64,000 nt of DNA, from contig BQMF02000010.1 of NCBI GenBank assembly GCA_027922465.2, forward strand, positions 1,860,001-1,924,000, in the 5' to 3' direction. The notes below the pieces were generated by a model. The model had not been told where the DNA came from. It did not search any database and worked only from the letters and a program-made list of their open reading frames with translations. Below, piece after piece: positions 35,414 through 47,340 of this stretch. This stretch comes from Turritopsis dohrnii. Taxonomy: Eukaryota > Cnidaria > Hydrozoa > Anthoathecata > Oceaniidae. Numbering within the stretch: position 1 is the first letter of the stretch; the number at the start of each line of letters is the position of its first letter. Position numbers and translations under genes: made by a program.

Positions 35414-35674
35414 AGCAAACAAAACAAATTCAATTCTTTCTGCCGATAACAAACTCATACGATGAAGAAATTCACTGTTTCAAGCCAGAGCAACCGTGTG
35501 GCGCTGGACGCGAATTGCTGAAATCCCAACTTGCCATTTTATCGGAACCCGACAATAATCCGTTTACAAGCGATTCCATCGATGAAAACGATATTACAGA
35601 AGCTACGCCTGGGTTCATGCTTTTGGACTCTGAAAGCGAAGGAGAAGAAGAGGAGCTAGATTTACTAGACTAAC
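35414..35674 (+). CDS. Acidic C-terminal fragment, possible transposase 3' exon
   Basis: An open frame after an in-frame TAG (also a possible splice acceptor AATAG) reads NSYDEEIHCFKPEQPCGAG... and ends in an acidic tail (SEGEEEELDLLD) before TAA at about 35674. There is no internal start codon near the beginning, so it is probably a 3' exon or remnant. The position inside the TIR element and the acidic tail suggest the end of a pogo-like transposase, but no catalytic DDE residues are visible. Assignment is weak. Confidence 0.35.
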
Positions 35675-36092
35675 TTTTTATGTTATTGTAGTAGTTCTCT
35701 TATTACCTTCAAAAAGAAAAACATCAAAAATAATGATATTGTCATAACTATAAAAATATGTAATAAGCGCCCATTACGCAAATAAGCGCCCAGTTCGAAT
35801 AAGCGCCCACCCTAAAAGTTTATAAATAAATTAAGCGCCCTGGGCGCTTAATCGGTCATTTACGGTAGACTATATTCGACGTACCGACTTAGAATCACCG
35901 GAGGTTGAAGCAGTATGGCTGGAGATTACTCATCCTCATACCAAATCGTTTCTTATCGGAAGTATATATCGACCCCCCGACAGCTCCAAACATTTACATC
36001 CAAACTTTTTTCAAGCGCTTTCAACTATGTTATCGACGATTAGCGCCTCTAAAACAGAAACAGTAATTATCGGTGATTTGAACGTAAACTAG

Positions 36093-36836
36093 AAGCCTCA
36101 GGGTTTGAACAATTTCCGCATCAGGCCTAGAGGAAATAGCTTTAGGCTAATTTCAAGATATCTGAATGACTATCCATTCTGTTCTTGTTGCTTAAGTGAG
36201 AACAGGTCTATCACAATTCCCAAAATATGACTTATGGTTCACATGAAGAATAAAATGATAATCGATAAAAGTGAACCAAAATCATTTGAAAATCAGGGAA
36301 AAATCAGGGAAAAATCTGCAAGTAACTGCCAACTTTAATATCAGGACCTTCAAATTGTTCTTTGTGCACACCTTCCAAATTTTGCCAGAAATGTGAATTT
36401 GGTAATATATTTAAGTAAACATTACATGAAATTGTTCATAACTTGCATTAATAGGAGCAGGAGAAACTTGGGCATTTCAAAGATTTTAATCCATGACATT
36501 TAACAGGATTACAAGAAGATAAAAATTATACATAACTTAAATCAACATAACATAAAATACGAAAATCTATTTCTACTAAACTCGCCAGTGGCGGATCCAG
36601 AGGTAAGCCACAACTTGTGTAGGAGAGTGTTACCAATTCAAACATAAAAGAAAAAGGTTCAAATAATCCCATTGATAATATGAACTGAAGTTACGACTAC
36701 ACTCTAGATCCACCACTGTTTGCATATTACCACTTCTATGGAGTCTATAAATAACACCAATGTACCTGAAGAGACAAATGACACAATAAAACTTTGTTAG
36801 GATCCGTATGAAAATGTTCTTTTCGAACATGATATA
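36093..36836. other. No gene seen
   Basis: After the endonuclease reading frame stops, no further retrotransposon coding is recognised. The stretch is AT-rich with short ORFs only. Confidence 0.5.
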
Positions 36837-37224
36837 CCTTAAGGGGATTTTTTTTGCGTGGACTAATTTTTGCGAGCCAAAGTTTGAGAGCGTTTTGGGT
36901 GGATTAATATTTTCAATTCAGAGCTTCTCAAGGAAAATGTTTGGATTTATATTTGCAAATGGGCACAAAGTGCAATGTGTGTACTTTATAATATAGCTTC
37001 GAAGTAGCTGCAAAAATCACCATTTCCATACCAGCCACATTGCAAAACTAATAGGTGCTTGATAAAAACAATAGTTAATATATGAAAGTTAGGCAGAGCC
37101 AAAAAATTAGCAAATAAAATCATGTAATTTTGCGTGGATTTATTTTTGCGAGTCGTTCATGTCTTGTTGTTTTGCGTGGATTTATTGCAAAACTTAATCC
37201 ACGCAAAAAAAAATCCCTTTAAGG
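36837..37224. mobile_element. TA-flanked MITE with TTTTTGCGTGGA ends
   Basis: Inverted termini CCTTAAGGGGATTTTTTTTG / CAAAAAAAAATCCCTTTAAGG, flanked by TA on both sides. Internal TTTTTGCG-type repeats. 388 bp, no ORF. A similar design occurs at 58870-59311. Confidence 0.75.
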
Positions 37225-37695
37225 TATTGTGTCCTAGAACATTTTACACTCCAATTTTCACAAGGCTTTAGTAATCTCATTGTATGTATATAATTGGTTC
37301 ATCATCCAAAGTTTGTTTTCTTTGTTTTCTTCTGACATATATCCAAACTAAATCATTGTGCCTCCATTGAGCGGTTTGCAGGATTATTTTGAACGATGTC
37401 ATCTTAAAATCTTTTAAACGTAAATTTAAAACTAATCATTTCCACACAAGCGATAACTTGACCGAGCATTGTACAGTGATGAATAATTTGATACAGTCTG
37501 GGATTCCCCAAATTACTGCCTTCTTTAATATATTACCGCTTTTCAATTCACTATGACATTTCGGAGCCAGAAAAACAGTTTTATAAGACATATCTTTCAC
37601 CAATATCTTGCACATGTTTGTACTTTCAGTATGTATGTATGTTTGGGTCAATTCATTCACTAGTGATTTGTGCTGCAATGACAATTTCATTTGTT
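37225..37695. other. No gene seen
   Basis: AT-rich spacer between the MITE and array 2; an 84-codon minus ORF here has no recognisable domain. Confidence 0.5.
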
Positions 37696-37800
37696 GTATT
37701 CCTGCGTAAGCAAAGAATACTTTGAAACCGTTTGTGTTTGTTGTATTCCTGCGTAAGCAAGGAATACTTTGAAACCGTTCGTGTTTTTTTTGTTTTTTTT
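37696..37800 (+). repeat. Two stacked H1 5' heads at the start of array 2
   Basis: GTATTCCTGCGTAAGCAA at 37696 and 37743, each followed by GGAATACTTTGAAACCG-type sequence and ending in a T-tract that leads to the first body. Confidence 0.85.
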
Positions 37801-37808
37801 TTTTTTTT

Positions 37809-39384
37809 CACTGTCCAAACCTAGACCAATTTTTGTCGATGCAAAATAGCCACTCAAATCATTAATGTTCCCAACTTACATTCTTTTTATGATTTAATAG
37901 TCTAAACTCACACTATATTCATTGTATACAAGTACTTTGCTTGAAAAGACTCTAAAAGTGTAAAATATAAGCTCTAGTGAAAGGAATAATTAACATATGG
38001 CTAAATCGCAGATGCCAAGGTAGAAATGTTGTTTCATGTGAGTCTTATGCAACGTTCTTACGTTTTCCGTAGTTGTTTTAAAAATGGAAGCGAAGAAGCA
38101 CGCGTAGATCTGAGAAAATTTCTTATTTGAATATATGGATATAGAAGAGGTTATACGGCTGTAAAACTTAAAAGAATCAAGAACATTTATGATCCAAACT
38201 GATAATCTACGTGAAACTAATACTCTTAGTAGTTATTCGTGATAAATAAGCAGTTTTTGATGCTTCAAATCAGATATGAACGACTACAAAAACGGTATGC
38301 TTACATCGATTTAAAAAAATGCGTAAGGTTTCTATTAGTCTTTTTCTAAATATAATACAATTTTCTATTTCATGTTCCTAGGTAAGCTATTCTGTTTTTA
38401 TAAAGCTCTGGAATCATGAAGCACAGCTCATCTTCCTCATCAACTTCTACCTATTTTATTTATCATTTGATGACCACTTTTTTAATTGACTAGTCGAATT
38501 TAAAATATTGTATGATTCTAAAATTTGTATACTATCAAGCTGACGATAAAAAGGAAACACAGATATTTTTATTATTTCGCATGGCCAAGTAAAAGTTTTT
38601 ATTATGAAGTTCAGGTACAAACAACATAAAGATTTTCATACTGTATAGTTTTAAAAGTAGTATTTTGAGACGTCCACGGAAGAGTGTTCTCTAATGGATT
38701 TTTAAACTGACAGTGTTCGTTTTTAAGCTTGATCTCCGGCAAAATTTTTCAAAGTCTCTTTACTTTTATGATGCTCTCGGGAATGTAATTAAATGAATTC
38801 GAAGTTATTACTATTTACACCACAGATTTTCCCTTCAAAACTTAATGTGACAAAGTTTTCATTACTTAATTACTTTTTGAAGATGCTTTAGGGAATATAA
38901 CTATGAATAAAAAACTTTTTGAAAAAATCTCTAAATGATGCAAAACAGTGCAGTTTATATGAAATAACAAATATTACTTCTTTCACAGCTACAAGATAAA
39001 CTGTAAAACACAAAGAACATCACACCACATTATACATTTTGTTTTAAACCGTGAACAAACATTCACCTTTTAAAGCACAGATTATTCTTAACGCGATAAG
39101 CTTTTAATTAGTTAATTGCTTCTTGAAGATGCTTTAGGGAGTGCAACTTCGAATGGAAATCTTTTTAAAAAAATCTCTAAATTGATGCAAGACTGAAGTT
39201 TTATATGAAACAACAAAGTTTAATAGTTATCGTAGCTAAAAGGTAAAATGTAAAATACTGCAAACATCATTCCGCATTATGCATATGGTTTTAAAGCGTG
39301 AACTAACACTCATTTCTTTGTGAAAAGGCTCCAGAAAGTCTTACAGTCATCCGCAGGAATACTTCTGCCCGGTAGGGCATCTTG
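37809..39384 (+). mobile_element. H1 body, array 2 unit 1 (long type, 1,576 bp)
   Basis: CACTGTCCAAACCTAGACC start; CGCAGGAATAC, stem-loop and TCTTG end. Exactly the same length as units 3 and 4 of this array. Confidence 0.85.
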
Positions 39385-39394
39385 TTTTGTTTTT

Positions 39395-39455
39395 GTATTC
39401 CTGCGTAAGCAAGGAATACTTTGAAACCGTTCGTGTTTTTTTTGTTTTTTTTTTT
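39395..39455 (+). repeat. Internal H1 head within array 2
   Basis: The only junction inside array 2 that contains a head (GTATTCCTGCG at 39395). It sits between the TCTTG end of unit 1 and the T-tract before unit 2. Confidence 0.85.
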
Positions 39456-39459
39456 TTTT

Positions 39460-41567
39460 CACTGTCCAAACCTAGACCAATTTTTGTCGATGGGAAATAG
39501 CCACTCAAATCATTAATGTTCCCAACTTACATTCTTTTTATGATTTAACAGTCTAAACTCACACTATATTCATTGTATACAAGTACTTTGCTTGAAAAGA
39601 CTCTAAAAGTGTAAAATATAAGCTCTACTGAAAGGAATAATTAACATATGGCTAAATCGCAGATGCCAGGTAGAAATGTTGTTTCATGTGAGTCTTATGC
39701 AACGTTCTTAAGTTTTCCGTAGTTGTTTTAAAAATGGAAGCGAAGAGGCATGCGTAGATCTGTGAAAGTTTCCTTGTTGATTATATGGATATAGAAGAGG
39801 TTGTAGTACGGCTGTAAAACTTAAAAGAATCAAGAACATTTATGATCCAAACTGATAATCAAGTGAAACTAATATTCTTAGTAGTCATTCTTGATAAATA
39901 AGCAGTTCTTGATGCTTCAAAACAGATATGAACGACTACCAATAGGGTATGTTTATATCGATTTAATGCGTAAGGTTTCTATTAGTCTTTCTAAATATAA
40001 TGCAATTTTTTAATTCATGTTCCTAGATAAGCTACCCTGTTTTTATAAAGCTCTGGAATCATGAAGCACAGCTCATCTTCCTCATCAAATTCTACCTATT
40101 TTATTTATCATTTGATTAGCACTTTTTTAATTGACTAGTCGAATTTAAAATATTGTATGATTTTAAAATTTGTATACTATCAAGCTGACGATAAAAAAGA
40201 AACACAGATATTTTTATTATTTCGCAAGGCCAAGTAAAAGTTTTTATTATGAAGTTCAGGTACAAACAACATAAAGATTTTCATACTGTATAGTTTTAAA
40301 AGGAGTATTTTGAAACGTCCACGGAAGAGTGTTCTCTAATGGATTTTTAAACTGACGGTGTTCCTTTTTAAGCTTGATCTCCGGCAAAATTTTTCAAAGT
40401 CTCTTAACTTTTATGATGCTCTCGGGAATGTAATTAAATGAATTCGAAGTTTAAGCACAGACTTTTCTTGACGCGAAAAACTTTTTATTACTTAACAAGA
40501 GCCAGATGGCGCAAAACGGTAGCAGCAATTTTACTTAAAGTTATGAAAAGTTACTACAAAGTTCTTTGAGGCTTGTGTTTTTTTATATTTCACTGGTGGA
40601 AAACAGGCATAAACGACAAATTTGTTAAAATTATTAGTTAGTGTAAAAAGGGTCTAATCATAAACCAACAGAAATTAATTTATTAAAGACAAAAGAATTA
40701 TACATGCGTGGTATGAGCTGTATATGATTTTTTTATAAGAAAATTTTTTGTAAGACTATGTGTACAAAAAAACACGCGTTTCGAAAAAAAAAATATGTTT
40801 TTAATTATAATTTCATGAAACCAAAAATGAATTCAAACAAATAACTGCCTTTTTGAACTAGATCTTTGAAAGCCTTAATACAGAAACATGTAGTGTATAG
40901 TTAGCTAACAATTGAGGTAATATGAAATTTTGAACTGATAAGCTTTACCGTCAAGAAAAGCAAAATATCAAGTATTTTAAGTTAGCGTCATGAACTAAAT
41001 ATCCCATTTTTATGTAGGGCTATTTGATAAGAATTCATTCTTTCATGGATTAAGCTACAAAATATCAGATTATGTACTTTTGAAACAAAACGCAATCTAC
41101 TTTTAAATGTTTGTTACAGAAAAGCTTCCAAAATTCGAAGGCTGCGTTCCCTCATTAAAACTTCCATTGCGTTATTAGTAGAGTCTCGCAGACTCTAAAT
41201 CACAGACTAATTGCCATTTCGGCCGGAGTAGGAGGATGAATAGTGGGAGTAGGAGTCCGCGGGTGTTTTAACACGGTATTCGCTATCGCTACTACCGTAA
41301 TTACTTCTTGAAGATTCTTTAGGGAATACAACCTTGAATTAAAATCTTTTTCAAAAAATCTCTAAATTGAAGCAAGACTGAAGTTTTATATGAGACAACA
41401 AAGTTTAATTGTTATCGTTGTTAAAAGGTAAAATGCAAAATACCACAACATCCTTCTGCATTATGCATATCTTTTTAAAGCGTGAACTAATATCAGTTCT
41501 TTCTGAAATCTTTCTAGAAAGTCTTCCAGTCATCTGCAGGAATACTTCTGCCCGGTAGGGCATCTTG
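39460..41567 (+). mobile_element. H1 body, array 2 unit 2, carrying an H2 insertion
   Basis: Short-type body enlarged by the H2 element at 40495-41299, at the same internal position as in array 1 units 3 and 4. Confidence 0.85.
40495..41299 (-). mobile_element. H2 Helentron/HINE-like element, copy 3
   Basis: Same termini and insertion site as copies 1 and 2 but 805 bp, because it keeps a segment (about 41188-41245, around CAGACTCTAAATCACAGAC) that is deleted in the other two. Its right flank, TAATTACTTC, matches the empty site exactly. Confidence 0.75.
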
Positions 41568-41579
41568 TTTTTTTTTTTT

Positions 41580-43155
41580 CACTGTCCAAACCTAGACCAA
41601 TTTTTGTCGATGCAAAATAGCCACTCAAATCATTAATGTTCCCAAATTACATTCTTTTTATGATTTAACAGTCTAAACTCACACTATATTCATTGTTCAC
41701 AAGTACTTTGCTTGAAAAGACTCTAAAAGTGTAAAATATAGGCTCTAGTGAAAGGAATAATTAACATATGGCTAAGTCGCAGATGCCAAGGTAGAAATGT
41801 TGTTTCATGTGAGTCTTATGCAACGTTCTTACGTTTTCCGTAGTTGTTTTAAAAATGGAAGCGAAGAAGCACGCGTGGATCTGAGAAAATTTCTTGGTTG
41901 AATATATGAATATAGAAGAGGTTATACGGCTGTCAAACTTAAAAGAATCAAGAACATTTATGACCTAAACTGATAATCTACGTGAAACTAATACTCTTAG
42001 TAGTTATTCGTGATAAATAAGCAGTTTTTGATGCTTCAAATCAGATATGAACGACTACAAAAACGGTATGCTTACATCGATTTAAAAAAATGCGTAAGGT
42101 TTCTATTAGTCTTTTTCTAAATATAATACAATTTTCTATTTCATGTTCCTAGGTAAGCTATTCTGTTTTTATAAAGCTCTGGAATCATGAAGCACAGCTC
42201 ATCTTCCTCATCAACTTCTACCTATTTTATTTATCATTTGATGACCACTTTTTTAATTGACTAGTCGAATTTAAAATATTGTATGATTCTAAAATTTGTA
42301 TACTATCAAGCTGACGATAAAAAGGAAACACAGATATTTTTATTATTTCGCATGGCCAAGTAAAAGTTTTTATTATGAAGTTCAGGTACAAACAACATAA
42401 AGATTTTCATACTGTATAGTTTTAAAAGTAGTATTTTGAAACGTCCACGGAAGAGTGTTCTCTAATGGATTTTTAAACTGACAGTGTTCGTTTTTAAGCT
42501 TGATCTCCGGCAAAATTTTTCAAAGTCTCTTTACTTTTATGATGCTCTCGGGAATGTAATTAAATGAATTCGAAGTTATTACTATTTACACCACAGATTT
42601 TCCCTTCAAAACTTAATGTGACAAAGTTTTCATTACTTAATTACTTTTTGAAGATGCTTTAGGGAATATAACTATGAATAAAAAACTTTTTGAAAAAATC
42701 TCTAAATGATGCAAAACAGTGCAGTTTATATGAAATAACAAATATTACTTCTTTCACAGCTACAAGATAAACTGTAAAACACAAAGAACATCACACCACA
42801 TTATACATTTTGTTTTAAACCGTGAACAAACATTCACCTTTTAAAGCACAGATTATTCTTAACGCGATAAGCTTTTAATTAGTTAATTGCTTCTTGAAGA
42901 TGCTTTAGGGAGTGCAACTTCGAATGGAAATCTTTTTAAAAAAATCTCTAAATTGATGCAAGACTGAAGTTTTATATGAAACAACAAAGTTTAATAGTTA
43001 TCGTAGCTAAAAGGTAAAATGTAAAATACTGCAAACATCATTCCGCATTATGCATATGGTTTTAAAGCGTGAACTAACACTCATTTCTTTGTGAAAAGGC
43101 TCCAGAAAGTCTTACAGTCATCCGCAGGAATACTTCTGCCCGGTAGGGCATCTTG
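41580..43155 (+). mobile_element. H1 body, array 2 unit 3 (long type, 1,576 bp)
   Basis: Nearly identical to unit 4; by eye only a few base differences. Shares the diagnostic variants GTTCACAAG and ATGAATATAG with units 4 and 5. Confidence 0.85.
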
Positions 43156-43174
43156 TTTTGTTTTTTTTTTTTTT

Positions 43175-44750
43175 CACTGTCCAAACCTAGACCAATTTTT
43201 GTCGATGCAAAATAGCCACTCAAATCATTAATGTTCCCAAATTACATTCTTTTTATGATTTAACAGTCTAAACTCACACTATATTCATTGTTCACAAGTA
43301 CTTTGCTTGAAAAGACTCTAAAAGTGTAAAATATAGGCTCTAGTGAAAGGAATAATTAACATATGGCTAAGTCGCAGATGCCAAGGTAGAAATGTTGTTT
43401 CATGTGAGTCTTATGCAACGTTCTTACGTTTTCCGTAGTTGTTTTAAAAATGGAAGCGAAGAAGCACGCGTGGATCTGAGAAAATTTCTTGGTTGAATAT
43501 ATGAATATAGAAGAGGTTATACGGCTGTCAAACTTAAAAGAATCAAGAACATTTATGACCTAAACTGATAATCTACGTGAAACTAATACTCTTAGTAGTT
43601 ATTCGTGATAAATAAGCAGTTTTTGATGCTTCAAATCAGATATGAACGACTACAAAAACGGTATGCTTACATCGATTTAAAAAAATGCGTAAGGTTTCTA
43701 TTAGTCTTTTTCTAAATATAATACAATTTTCTATTTCATGTTCCTAGGTAAGCTATTCTGTTTTTATAAAGCTCTGGAATCATGAAGCACAGCTCATCTT
43801 CCTCATCAACTTCTACCTATTTTATTTATCATTTGATGACCACTTTTTTAATTGACTAGTCGAATTTAAAATATTGTATGATTCTAAAATTTGTATACTA
43901 TCAAGCTGACGATAAAAAGGAAACACAGATATTTTTATTATTTCGCATGGCCAAGTAAAAGTTTTTATTATGAAGTTCAGGTACAAACAACATAAAGATT
44001 TTCATACTGTATAGTTTTAAAAGTAGTATTTTGAAACGTCCACGGAAGAGTGTTCTCTAATGGATTTTTAAACTGACAGTGTTCGTTTTTAAGCTTGATC
44101 TCCGGCAAAATTTTTCAAAGTCTCTTTACTTTTATGATGCTCTCGGGAATGTAATTAAATGAATTCGAAGTTATTACTATTTACACCACAGATTTTCCCT
44201 TCAAAACTTAATGTGACAAAGTTTTCATTACTTAATTACTTTTTGAAGATGCTTTAGGGAATATAACTATGAATAAAAAACTTTTTGAAAAAATCTCTAA
44301 ATGATGCAAAACAGTGCAGTTTATATGAAATAACAAATATTGCTTCTTTCACAGCTACAAGATAAACTGTAAAACACAAAGAACATCACACCACATTATA
44401 CATTTTGTTTTAAACCGTGAACAAACATTCACCTTTTAAAGCACAGATTATTCTTAACGCGATAAGCTTTTAATTAGTTAATTGCTTCTTGAAGATGCTT
44501 TAGGGAGTGCAACTTCGAATGGAAATCTTTTTAAAAAAATCTCTAAATTGATGCAAGACTGAAGTTTTATATGAAACAACAAAGTTTAATAGTTATCGTA
44601 GCTAAAAGGTAAAATGTAAAATACTGCAAACATCATTCAGCATTATGCATATGGTTTTAAAGCGTGAACTAACACTCATTTCTTTGTGAAAAGGCTCCAG
44701 AAAGTCTTACAGTCATCCGCAGGAATACTTCTGCCCGGTAGGGCATCTTG
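43175..44750 (+). mobile_element. H1 body, array 2 unit 4 (long type, 1,576 bp)
   Basis: Near-identical tandem copy of unit 3, offset by 1,595 bp, with matching T-tract junctions. Confidence 0.85.
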
Positions 44751-44770
44751 TTTTGTTTTTTTTTTTTTTT

Positions 44771-46058
44771 CACTGTCCAAACCTAGACCAATTTTTGTCG
44801 ATGCAAAATAGCCACTCAAATCATTAATGTTCCCAAATTACATTCTTTTTATGATTTAACAGTCTAAACTCACACTATATTCATTGTTCACAAGTACTTT
44901 GCTTGAAAAGACTCTAAAAGTGTAAAATATAGGCTCTAGTGAAAGGAATAATTAACATATGGCTAAATCGCAGATGCCAAGGTAGAAATGTTGTTTCATG
45001 TGAGTCTTATGCAACGTTCTTACGTTTTCCGTAGTTGTTTTAAAAATGGAAGCGAAGAAGCACGCGTGGATCTGAGAAAATTTCTTGGTTGAATATATGA
45101 ATATAGAAGAGGTTATACGGCTGTCAAACTTAAAAGAATCAAGAACATTTATGACCTAAACTGATAATCTACGTGAAACTAATACTCTTAGTAGTTATTC
45201 GTGATAAATAAGCAGTTTTTGATGCTTCAAATCAGATATGAACGACTACAAAAACGGTATGCTTACATCGATTTAAAAAAATGCGTAAGGTTTCTATTAG
45301 TCTTTTTCTAAATATAATACAATTTTCTATTTCATGTTCCTAGGTAAGCTATCCTGTTTTTATAAAGCTCTGGAAGCTTGAAGCACAGCTCATCTTCCTC
45401 ATCAGCTTATACCCATTTTATTAATCAATAGATGACCACTTTTTTTATTGACTAGTCGAATTTAAAATATTGTATGATTCTAAAATTTGTATACTATCAA
45501 GCTGACGATAAAAAGGAAACACAGATATTTTTATTATTTCGCAAGGCCAAGTAAAAGTTTTTATTATGAAGTTCAGGTACAAACAACATAAAGATTTTCA
45601 TACTGTATAGTTTTAAAAGTAGTATTTTGAAACGTCCACGGAAGAGTGTTCTCTAATGGATTTTTAAACAGACGGTGTTCCTTTTTAAGCTTGATCTCCG
45701 GCAAAATTTTTCAAAGTCTCTTAACTTTTATGATGCTCTCGGGAATGTAATGAATTCGAAGTTATTACTTCTTAAGCACACACATTTCTTGACGCGACAA
45801 ACTTTTTATTACTTAATTACTTCTTTAAGATTCTTTAGGGAATACAACTTTGAATTAAAATCTTTTTTAAAAAATCTCTAAATAGAAGCAAGACTGAAGT
45901 TTTATATGAGACAAAAAAGTTTGATTGTTATCGTTGTTAAAAGGTAAAATGTATGCATATCATTTTAAAGCGTGAACTAACATTCATTTCTTTCTAAAAA
46001 GCCTCCAGAAAGTCCTCCAGTCATCTGCAGGAATACTTCTGCCCGGTAGGGCATCTTG
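44771..46058 (+). mobile_element. H1 body, array 2 unit 5 (chimeric)
   Basis: The first ~570 bp carry the variants of units 3 and 4. The rest follows the short type (CTTGACGCGACAAACTTTT...CTGCAGGAATAC). This looks like recombination between a long and a short unit. It ends in stem-loop and TCTTG. Confidence 0.8.
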
Positions 46059-46997
46059 TTTGTTTTATTTCAATATTTTCAACTTTCGGTGTAATATTTA
46101 TTAAATGAAATGAACATGTTTCATGCATTTATTGATAAGATGTATTCACCAGTATTGTTGATACTACATACTTCTGCTGTGATATTGCAAGTTTTTTTCA
46201 CAGATAAGTTTCGTTTACTATAAAACCTTCACCTTCTTTTTCAAGAATTTTTCCCAGAGTCAGCTAAACATCAATATTTCCTCCATAAGTAATGTTCTCA
46301 TGATTATATTTCGATTGCAATAGTAGATAAAGTCTTAAAATTCTTCTTCCAGGCTTCTTCTTCAAAGCTTCTTCTACATCTACAACTTCCTCCCTCAAAA
46401 TCGGTTCGAGAACGTTTCACGTGTTCAGTGTGCATATTTTACTGACTTTTTAAAGAAATTTTATAGATAATTGAATTGGGAAGTTTTAAATATAAAACGG
46501 CTAAAATAAGTTCTAAAATAATTTTAAAAGTATAAAAAGCTTATTATTGCCCCCGCAGCGAGCGTAAGTAGTAAGTAGTTTCACGAGATAGGCGAATGTC
46601 AGTTTCCGATTTTGTTCATCATCATCATCATCATCATCTTCATCCTCCAACTTTCGTGTTGACGTTACACGGTGGAATACAATTATTAGCTGACTTTGCT
46701 TATTTTCCGTTTCAAAGCATGGTACTGTAAGTGGGAGAGACAGAATGTTTTTTCTTATCTTTTTCCTAATTTATTATTGTATTATACTATGTTATTTAGA
46801 AAGATCGTATGCTAAAACTGCTTGGACATTTTTTGTGTTGTTTTAGTGAAGTGAACAACAAGGATTTTGAAGCGCAGCTTGAAATCTGAAATTTTGCCAA
46901 CCATACATTTTATTTTTGTATATATATGTTTTAGCTCTAAATATTTCATTCAATAAACTTTGTTCAACGCACTAATTTTTGGCAAAGATTTTAATTG
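46059..46997. other. No gene seen; ATC microsatellite
   Basis: AT-rich spacer with an ATC/CAT trinucleotide repeat at about 46616-46640. No supported coding region. Confidence 0.55.
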
Positions 46998-47340
46998 GAT
47001 TTCTGTGTATGCAAGAAAGCTATATTACAAATTGTCCTTCTTCGTGTTTTTCTATTTTAACTGTCCTCCTCGCGCCAAACCTAATCATACTAGTGTGTGA
47101 TCATGATCAGTAAAAGCTTTTTACATTTTCTTGTTGTTTTTTTATAAACATTGGCTACTTTTTGTTTTGTATCAAAGTTTAAAACGCAGATTTCTAATGG
47201 ATTTTTTGCTTTGATTTTTTTTTAAAAAGTTTGTTTTTTTTCTTTTGGCTCTTACAGAATTTCTTTAACAAATCTTGTTTTGATTATAAAATACGTATCC
47301 ATGGTTTCAGTTCACACATTTCTTTTGTTTGTAGCAAATA
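46998..47340 (+). mobile_element. Diverged H1b-like 5' part
   Basis: GGATTTCTGTGTATGCAAG, then ACTGTCCTCCTCGCGCCAAACC with a small insertion, then body sequence resembling 10920-11070 (TTTAAAAAGTTTGTTTTTTT, CGTATCCATGGTT). No 3' stem-loop end is found, so it is truncated or too decayed. Confidence 0.5.

Larger units (their letters stand above)
34637..35867. mobile_element. TA-flanked TIR transposon carrying a HIRAN ORF
   Basis: Perfect 26-bp terminal inverted repeats (34637-34662 and 35842-35867; outer end TACCGTAAATGACC), including a duplicated TA. Removing the insert restores the retrotransposon codon order GVYVIDGI-DYIRR, which confirms exact borders. Subterminal ATAAGCGCCCA motifs repeat at both ends. 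TA duplication fits the Tc1/mariner-pogo superfamily. It contains a minus-strand HIRAN ORF and a plus-strand acidic C-terminal-like ORF. Confidence 0.85.
34115..36092 (+). pseudogene. CR1-like non-LTR retrotransposon, 5' half (2A-like motif and endonuclease)
   Basis: ATG at 34115 (context CAACATGG) starts an ORF with two hydrophobic stretches, the second directly before GDIESCPGP (about 34372-34398). This matches the 2A peptide consensus D-hE-x-N-P-G-P except Cys replaces Asn. An EEP endonuclease follows: IGHQNIRGL, a one-base frameshift near 34519, then MLLHSSIPSNFVN, RGYSLEQKDRC, GGGVGVYVIDG. It is interrupted at 34637 by a TIR transposon and resumes in frame at 35868 (DYIRRTDLESPEVEAVW, IGSIYRPPDSSKH, VIIGDLNVN), ending with TAG at about 36092. 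RT is absent here. EN of this type nicks target DNA for target-primed reverse transcription. Confidence 0.75.

Noticed and set aside
2012..46058. Classical Helitron copies
   Set aside because: The 3' end is TCTTG, not CTRR; insertion is T/T, not A/T; and subterminal inverted repeats are present, which fits Helentron/HINE better.
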